A DNA stretch of 10,781 nucleotides from Ignavibacteriota bacterium (GTDB taxonomy: Bacteria; Bacteroidota; Ignavibacteria; Palsa-1295), in the NCBI GenBank assembly GCA_025357895.1, contig JANYLL010000310.1, positions 1 through 10,781 on the forward strand, written 5' to 3'. The notes beneath the pieces were generated by a model. That model did not search any database. It was not told the origin of the DNA and saw only the letters and a program-made list of their open reading frames with translations. This document shows, in pieces, positions 6,634-10,781 of the stretch (the stretch's first letter is position 1; every line of letters starts with the position of its first letter). Both the position numbers and the translations under genes were made by a program.

Positions 6634-8658
6634 ATGGATATTTCAATCATCATCGTCAATTACAACGTCCGCGAATTCTTGCGCGGAGCGCTGGAAAGCG
6701 TGCGGCGGTCGCTTGCTGCCGGTGGATTGAGCGGCGAGGTCTTTGTTGTTGATAATGCTTCCCGCGACGAAAGCACAGAAATGGTTGCGAAGGAATTTCC
6801 GGAAGTAAAACTTCATGCGCTTCATGAAAATATCGGTTTCGGCAGAGCGAATAATCTTGCGATGCGTGAAGCAAGCGGGGAATATCTTTTAATTTTAAAT
6901 CCGGATACGATCCTCGGCGAAGATACGCTTCGTGTGATGTTCGATTTTATGAAGTCGCATCCTAAATGCGGAGTATCAGGTTGCAAGCTACTCAATGCTG
7001 ACGGTTCATTCCAGACTTCCTGCCGCCGCGGCTTCCCTACTCCGTGGGCAAGCTTTACAAAACTTTTTGGACTTTCAAGTTTTTTTCCGAACTCTCAGCG
7101 CTTCGCGCAATATAATCTTACGTATTTACCCGTTGACCAAACATACGAAATAGATGCGCTTGCCGGAGCGTTCATGATCCTCTCGCGCGAAGCATTTGAA
7201 AAGACCGGAGGATTCGACGAAGAATATTTTATGTATGGCGAAGATATTGATCTGTGCTATCGCATTAAGAAAGCAGGACTCTCTGTTTTTTATGTGCATT
7301 CGACTTCGACAGTCCATTTCAAAGGTGAATCAACTCGCAGAAGTGTGCTTAATGAAGTGAAAGTATTTTACGAAGCAATGCATATCTTCGTTCGCAAGCA
7401 TTACGGAAAGAATCCCTTGTTTAGCATTGTACTTCGTTTTGGAATAGCCGTTCGCTCTCTCATTGCACTTATAAAAAAATATCGCGGAGCACTTGCTCTT
7501 GCAATTGCCGATGGCTTGGCTATAACATGCACGATCTTTCTTCTATCTTTATGGACATTCGGCGCATGGTTCGCGCTTCCGGGCGTTGATTATCCCTGGG
7601 TATTTATTATTCCTGTTGCTATTTGGTTTACTGTTCTTTTGGGGCTCGGAGCATACCAGCCGGAATCCAGACGCAGATCAAAACCGATCATTCTTGCAAT
7701 GCCCGCTGCACTAATCATACTTTCATCGCTTACGTATTTCTTCAAAGAATTTGCATCAAGTCGTTCGTTAGTTTTAGAAATTACCGGAGCATCAGCCATT
7801 GCAATGATCGTCGTTCGTTTCGTATTTCGGTTTATTGACCGTATCCGCTTTGGCGGCGAAGGCAGTGCACGTCCGCTGCTTCGCAGAACGCTTATTGCAG
7901 GAACAGGCGCTGAATCGCTTCGCATTGCATCGCTGCTTCTTGGTTCAGGATTTACCAGACGCTACCAACTTATAGGGTTTATTGATGGTGATCTATCTCA
8001 TATCGGAAAGCCGCTTGTAGATACTATTTCGATCAAAGGGGATCTCAGAATGCTTGCAAAAATAATTGCTGAAGAAAAAGTAACGCAGGTTATTTTTCCA
8101 TCGGATGCATTTACCTATTCCGATATGCTTGCGGCAATGCAGCACGTTTCCGGCGCCGGATTGTCTCAGGAAGTGAGTTTTAATGTTGTTCCGCAGGCAT
8201 CGGATGTTCTGCTTTCGCGTTCGAAGATCGAACTTATCGCTCCGGCTTCATCACCAGAATCCCTTGCGCTCATGCCTTTGGAATACAATGTGCAGAAAAT
8301 GAGCCATAGGATTGCTAAGCGGTTTTTGGATGTTATTTTTGCAGTGATCGCTTATCCAATCATAGGATCAGTTAATCTTTTAGCACATTCGGAAAAACGA
8401 TCAGAGCTTTTGGACGAACTTCGCCAGGTCTTAAACGGCAGACGCTCAATTGTCGGTTTGAGCCGCTCTGCAAATCAGGGCACTAAGTTAGCAAAGATTG
8501 GAGTTGTAAGTCTTGCCGACATTACCGGAAATCATGCTGCCGGAAATTTACGAGCAGAAGATATCGACCAAATGAATATCTACTATGCAAGGCATCATAC
8601 CATCGGCATGGATATTGAAATTCTCCTGAGAAGATTATTTTCGAAGGAGAAATCGTAG
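6634..8658 (+). CDS. Fusion: rhamnosyltransferase-like GT2 plus degenerate sugar-1-phosphate transferase
   Basis: A 674-residue two-part protein. Residues 1-265 are a GT2 domain of the rhamnosyl/galactofuranosyl-transferase kind: ISIIIVNYNV at the start, VVDNAS near 38, ENIGFGRANN near 65, the NPDT metal site with D91, GAFMILSREAF near 183, and FDEEYFMYGEDIDLCYR near 194-210. After about residue 285 come four membrane segments (about 287-308, 318-340, 350-370 and 379-400) and a Rossmann-like CoA_binding_3 domain with LIAGTGAES near 417. The tail restarts like a sugar-1-phosphate transferase with KRFLDV (K562) and keeps VLNGRRSIVG (599-608) and a final IYYARHHTIGMDIEILLRRL. However, the core is gone: no QERVG, no FRSM, no GPRPE. 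K562 to the LDEL segment spans 32 residues, against 88 in the intact neighbour at 3172-4632. The second half is therefore probably catalytically dead and may anchor the GT2 or scaffold the complex. ATG 6634, stop TAG 8656-8658. Confidence 0.92.
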   Translation: MDISIIIVNYNVREFLRGALESVRRSLAAGGLSGEVFVVDNASRDESTEMVAKEFPEVKLHALHENIGFGRANNLAMREASGEYLLILNPDTILGEDTLRVMFDFMKSHPKCGVSGCKLLNADGSFQTSCRRGFPTPWASFTKLFGLSSFFPNSQRFAQYNLTYLPVDQTYEIDALAGAFMILSREAFEKTGGFDEEYFMYGEDIDLCYRIKKAGLSVFYVHSTSTVHFKGESTRRSVLNEVKVFYEAMHIFVRKHYGKNPLFSIVLRFGIAVRSLIALIKKYRGALALAIADGLAITCTIFLLSLWTFGAWFALPGVDYPWVFIIPVAIWFTVLLGLGAYQPESRRRSKPIILAMPAALIILSSLTYFFKEFASSRSLVLEITGASAIAMIVVRFVFRFIDRIRFGGEGSARPLLRRTLIAGTGAESLRIASLLLGSGFTRRYQLIGFIDGDLSHIGKPLVDTISIKGDLRMLAKIIAEEKVTQVIFPSDAFTYSDMLAAMQHVSGAGLSQEVSFNVVPQASDVLLSRSKIELIAPASSPESLALMPLEYNVQKMSHRIAKRFLDVIFAVIAYPIIGSVNLLAHSEKRSELLDELRQVLNGRRSIVGLSRSANQGTKLAKIGVVSLADITGNHAAGNLRAEDIDQMNIYYARHHTIGMDIEILLRRLFSKEKS

Positions 8659-8676
8659 CGCAGGCTGCTCTATGGG

Positions 8677-8799
8677 TGTCATTGCGAGGAGGGCTTCAGC
8701 CCGACGCGGCAATCCCCTGAGGCTATCAGCATATTTCAATTGCATAGTAATCCTCAGGGGATTGCTTCGTCGTCCCTTCGGGACTTCCTCGCAATGACA
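8677..8799. repeat. Palindromic repeat of the TGTCATTGCGAGGA class
   Basis: A 123-bp imperfect palindrome fills most of the gap after the polysaccharide cluster. The outer arms TGTCATTGCGAGGA (8677-8690) and TCCTCGCAATGACA (8786-8799) pair perfectly over 14 bp. The inner arms GCAATCCCCTGAGG (8709-8722) and CCTCAGGGGATTGC (8752-8765) pair perfectly over 14 bp. Between them each side has its own small hairpin: GGGCT-TC-AGCCC at 8691-8702 and GTCCC-TTC-GGGAC at 8772-8784. The central loop is 8723-8751. From general knowledge, repeats with these termini occur in many copies in unrelated bacterial phyla and behave like non-autonomous mobile or extragenic palindromic elements. A run of seven T (8810-8816) follows 10 bases after the stem, so termination of the upstream operon here is possible but not a textbook intrinsic terminator. 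Confidence 0.85.
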
Positions 8800-8836
8800 T
8801 GATACAAAATTTTTTTAATCATCATCATAGTACATT

Positions 8837-9538
8837 ATGAAAACCACATCTCGCCTTTCATTCGCATTATTAGCATTCATCCTTTTCATGCCTGCCGCAC
8901 TGCTTGCTCAGCGCTCAATCACTGTTACCGGAGTAGGCTCCGTTACGGCAAAACCGGATTATGCCACGGTCACGCTGATGCTGACAAGCCAGAACAATAC
9001 GGCACAAACCGTATTTGCACAATCCGATGAAAGCGCATCGCGCCTGATGAAATCCCTTGGCGATGCCGGAGTTTCACCGGAAGATATTGAGCAGCGCACA
9101 TTCGCACTAAATCCGACCTACGATTATTCAGGCGGCGGCGGAGCAGCTCCGAAACTTATCGGATATCACATGATGGCAACCTATCAGGTAAAAGTCAGAA
9201 ATTTAAAGACGCTTCCTGTTGTGCTCGATGCCGGAACTCAGGCAGGAGCGAATAATATCACCATCGAAGGCTATGACGCAGCGAATAAAGAAAAATTAAA
9301 GAACCAGGCTACTAAACTGGCGATCGATAATGCACGCGAAGAAGCAGGACGCCTTGCAAAAGAAATGGGCGGAGCGCTCGGTGAAATCCTTTCAGTAAGT
9401 GACTCTGAATCTGCCGGCAGTGCAGCAGCCGGCGGACTGATGGGACGCGAAGAAGAAGAGCGCCGCGGACCCGGAATGATCAATCCAAAAGAAATCAAGA
9501 AAAAAGTTGAGGTGAGGGTGACGTTCTCGGTCAAGTAG
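8837..9538 (+). CDS. SIMPL (DUF541) domain periplasmic protein
   Basis: A 233-residue exported protein of the SIMPL/DUF541 family (E. coli YggE and Brucella BP26 are members); its molecular role is not settled, with links to oxidative stress and envelope integrity. Residues 1-24 are a signal peptide with a hydrophobic core (FALLAFILF) and a likely cut after LLA, before Gln25. The mature part starts with the family hallmark ITVTGVGSVTAKPDYATVTL. SPEDIEQRTFALNPTYDYSG near 80-98, IGYHMMATYQVKV near 108-120 and a conserved helix KNQATKLAIDNAREEAGRLA near 155-174 follow, and the protein ends in the beta strand VEVRVTFSVK. A short charged insert (REEEERRGPG) sits before the last strand. ATG 8837 is fixed by the signal peptide; no SD is visible. 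A palindromic repeat separates it from the sugar cluster, so it is probably transcribed on its own. It ends 8 bases before an orphan T9SS tail. Confidence 0.95.
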   Translation: MKTTSRLSFALLAFILFMPAALLAQRSITVTGVGSVTAKPDYATVTLMLTSQNNTAQTVFAQSDESASRLMKSLGDAGVSPEDIEQRTFALNPTYDYSGGGGAAPKLIGYHMMATYQVKVRNLKTLPVVLDAGTQAGANNITIEGYDAANKEKLKNQATKLAIDNAREEAGRLAKEMGGALGEILSVSDSESAGSAAAGGLMGREEEERRGPGMINPKEIKKKVEVRVTFSVK

Positions 9539-9546
9539 CGCCGCAT

Positions 9547-9642
9547 TTCACGCTCGATCTCTCGAAGTTTCCGCCGGGCACATATTTTGCGAGGTTCACA
9601 ACGGCGAATGAGGTTATTACGCAGAAGATTTTGAAGGAGTAA
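9547..9642 (+). pseudogene. Orphan fragment of a T9SS C-terminal sorting domain
   Basis: Thirty-one codons and a TAA (9640-9642) encode FTLDLSKFPPGTYFARF, then TTANE, then VITQKILKE. This is the second half of a type IX secretion sorting domain (Por_Secre_tail, TIGR04183): the DLS-x-hydrophobic-PxGxYF turn and the VxxKI-L-x end are both present. The frame is open back only to 9511 (TGA at 9508-9510), and there is no start codon before the motif, so it is not a gene in its own right. It is in a different frame from the SIMPL gene just upstream. It is either the leftover 3' end of a lost cargo gene or the scar of a rearrangement. Its last codons AAG GAG form the SD of the kelch gene that follows. 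Confidence 0.8.
9634..9639 (+). promoter_or_regulatory. Ribosome binding site AAGGAG for the kelch gene
   Basis: AAGGAG lies 8 bases before ATG 9648 and sets that start. It is formed by the last two codons (Lys-Glu) of the orphan sorting-domain fragment, an arrangement expected if two cargo genes once followed each other directly. Confidence 0.85.
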
Positions 9643-9647
9643 ACATT

Positions 9648-10781
9648 ATGAAACCGAAACTTACAATCATTACTGCGCTCTATTTATTCATGCTTTGTCA
9701 AGCAGTGAGTTCATTCTCTCAAAATATTTGGTCTGCCGATTCTTCGTCCGGATTACATCCTGCTAACGGCATGACTTCTGTTGAAATTAATAAGAAAATA
9801 TACCTCATTGCTTTTTGGGATACTCTACAACTCCAGATCTTTGATCCTACCACTCAAATTTGGAACACCCCTTATACTTCTGGAACGTTCAGGGGTCGGA
9901 TTTATTCGTCATCTTGTGTCGTCAATGGGAAAATGTATGTTATTGGAGGGATCAACATTGGATCCAATCAGCCAGATGTATTTGATCCAGCGATTAATAC
10001 TTGGAACATTCCTTTTACTCGCGGCATGTTCTTACCTCGATATGGATTATCCTCGTGTGCTGTAAATGGAAAAATATACGCTATCGGTGGGATGGACACC
10101 ATGAATCGTCCGACTAACAGTGTTCAGGTTTTTGATCCGAATACGAACGTATGGAGTTCTCCAATGACTAGGGGGACTTTTTCTCCACGTGGTTACTTGA
10201 CGGCATGTGTCGTAGATGGGAAGATTTTTGTTATCGGTGGAGTGGATAGTACTGGCGGAAATGTTACAAACAATCCTCAAATACTCGATCCATTAACAAA
10301 CATCTGGAGTACACCTTTAACAACTGGTAGTTTTACCCAGAGAGGAAGACTGACCTCAAGTGTTGTTGATGGCAAAATTTATGTGATGGGTGGATCTTAT
10401 TGTGGGGAGACCTGCCCTTCAGATGTACTGGAAGTCTTTGATCCTTCCACGAATCAATGGAGTACTCCCGTTACTATCGGAAGAATGGAAGCCCGCATGG
10501 GACTTGCATCATCTGCTATGAATGGAAAGATTTATGCGATAGGGGGTTACACCCCACATACTGCATTAAAAGTAGTTCAAGTGCTTACGCTAGGAACTAT
10601 GGCGGTAAACCCACACCATTATTTCGATCGAAAAAATGAGAATTCCTTTATGAAAATTTATCCGAACCCCACAACTTCCCTACTTAGCATCCGCAACGCG
10701 CTGGAAAATCTTGTGAGCATCTCAATCTTTAACACCCTCGGCGAGAAAGTGCTAGAAATTCCGAATCCGAATGCAGCGGAG
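9648..10781 (+). CDS. Secreted kelch-repeat protein with T9SS sorting domain, cut at right edge
   Basis: An open frame of 378 codons runs from ATG 9648 (good SD) to the window end without a stop. Residues 1-25 are a signal peptide (TIITALYLFMLCQA core, cut near SFS|QN). From about residue 42 come six kelch-type repeats of roughly 48-51 residues. Each has an NGK-hydrophobic-Y-x-IGG strand, then a VFDPxTNxW strand, then a PMTxGxF..R turn. Examples are SCVVNGKMYVIGGI, VFDPNTNVWSSPMTRGTFSPR and SSVVDGKIYVMGGS. The first repeat is weaker (IYLIAFWD in place of IGG). The repeats should fold into a six-bladed beta-propeller, usually a binding or carbohydrate-active scaffold. From residue 338 YPNPTTSLLSI and ISIFNTLGEKVLEI begin a T9SS C-terminal domain, so the protein is probably exported through the Sec and type IX systems to the cell surface. 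The remaining tail of about 30 residues lies beyond the window. Smaller open frames inside it on either strand are shadows. The sequence is AT-richer than the SIMPL gene. Confidence 0.93.
   Translation, partial: MKPKLTIITALYLFMLCQAVSSFSQNIWSADSSSGLHPANGMTSVEINKKIYLIAFWDTLQLQIFDPTTQIWNTPYTSGTFRGRIYSSSCVVNGKMYVIGGINIGSNQPDVFDPAINTWNIPFTRGMFLPRYGLSSCAVNGKIYAIGGMDTMNRPTNSVQVFDPNTNVWSSPMTRGTFSPRGYLTACVVDGKIFVIGGVDSTGGNVTNNPQILDPLTNIWSTPLTTGSFTQRGRLTSSVVDGKIYVMGGSYCGETCPSDVLEVFDPSTNQWSTPVTIGRMEARMGLASSAMNGKIYAIGGYTPHTALKVVQVLTLGTMAVNPHHYFDRKNENSFMKIYPNPTTSLLSIRNALENLVSISIFNTLGEKVLEIPNPNAAE

Noticed and set aside
7590..7925. 111-codon open frame on the minus strand
   Set aside because: It is antisense to the membrane part of the fusion protein; no recognisable domain or start signal.
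8800..8836. Promoter for the SIMPL gene
   Set aside because: The AT-rich stretch before ATG 8837 could hold one, but I could not find a convincing -35/-10 pair or a Bacteroidota-type -33/-7 pair.
9490..9642. Programmed -1 frameshift fusing SIMPL to the T9SS tail
   Set aside because: The tail frame is -1 to SIMPL, and there is an A-run near 9500-9505, but in the tail frame a TGA at 9508-9510 follows it at once. No slippery heptamer is visible between 9511 and the SIMPL stop, and SIMPL ends with its family's normal last strand.
9781..10065. Short plus- and minus-strand frames in the last kilobase
   Set aside because: All lie in other frames of the kelch gene, which has a signal peptide, six repeats and a sorting domain in one uninterrupted frame.
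9771..10620. Kelch repeats as a DNA tandem repeat or CRISPR-like array
   Set aside because: The periodicity of about 145-155 bases is protein repeat coding with diverged DNA; there are no identical direct repeats or spacers.

Overview
The window looks like part of a genome from the Bacteroidota/Chlorobiota assemblage, most plausibly an Ignavibacteria- or Kapabacteria-like lineage. Reasons: a secreted kelch protein with a type IX secretion (T9SS) C-terminal sorting domain (PNP motif followed by a beta-rich tail), an orphan piece of a second such domain, Shine-Dalgarno (SD) sequences before some but not all genes, and frequent TTG/GTG starts. The lineage is an inference from these features only.

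Bases 1-8658 are a same-strand polysaccharide biosynthesis cluster. In order: a family 2 glycosyltransferase (GT2) cut by the left edge (1-729), a family 4 glycosyltransferase (GT4, 733-1944), a membrane GT2 (1973-3175), a polyprenyl-phosphate sugar-1-phosphate transferase (3172-4632), a DegT/DnrJ/EryC1/StrS aminotransferase close to WbpE (4653-5795), a polyprenol-phosphate mannose synthase-like GT2 (5792-6535), and a 674-residue fusion of a GT2 with a degenerate sugar-1-phosphate transferase (6634-8658). The first six genes are tightly packed (gaps of 3, 28 and 20 bp, and two 4-bp start/stop overlaps), so they are probably one transcription unit with translational coupling. The sugar-1-phosphate transferase would load the first sugar on the lipid carrier, the aminotransferase would make an amino-sugar nucleotide, and the glycosyltransferases would extend the chain. 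No flippase, polymerase or ligase is in the window.

Two repetitive inverted-repeat elements flank the fusion gene. One of about 86 bp lies at 6541-6626 and appears to supply the ribosome binding site of that gene. One of about 123 bp lies at 8677-8799 and is of the widespread TGTCATTGCGAGGA type, with two small side hairpins.

Bases 8837-10781 are a cell-envelope/secretion region. It holds a periplasmic SIMPL-domain protein (8837-9538), an orphan T9SS sorting-domain tail without its gene (9547-9642), and a secreted kelch beta-propeller whose own T9SS sorting domain is cut by the right edge (9648-10781). The kelch gene is open throughout and is the main gene of the last 1.1 kb. The orphan tail matches the half of the sorting domain that the kelch gene still needs beyond the edge, which suggests a past tandem array or a deletion. 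No stretch over 300 bp lacks a gene. I saw no tRNA, rRNA, CRISPR array or transposase gene.
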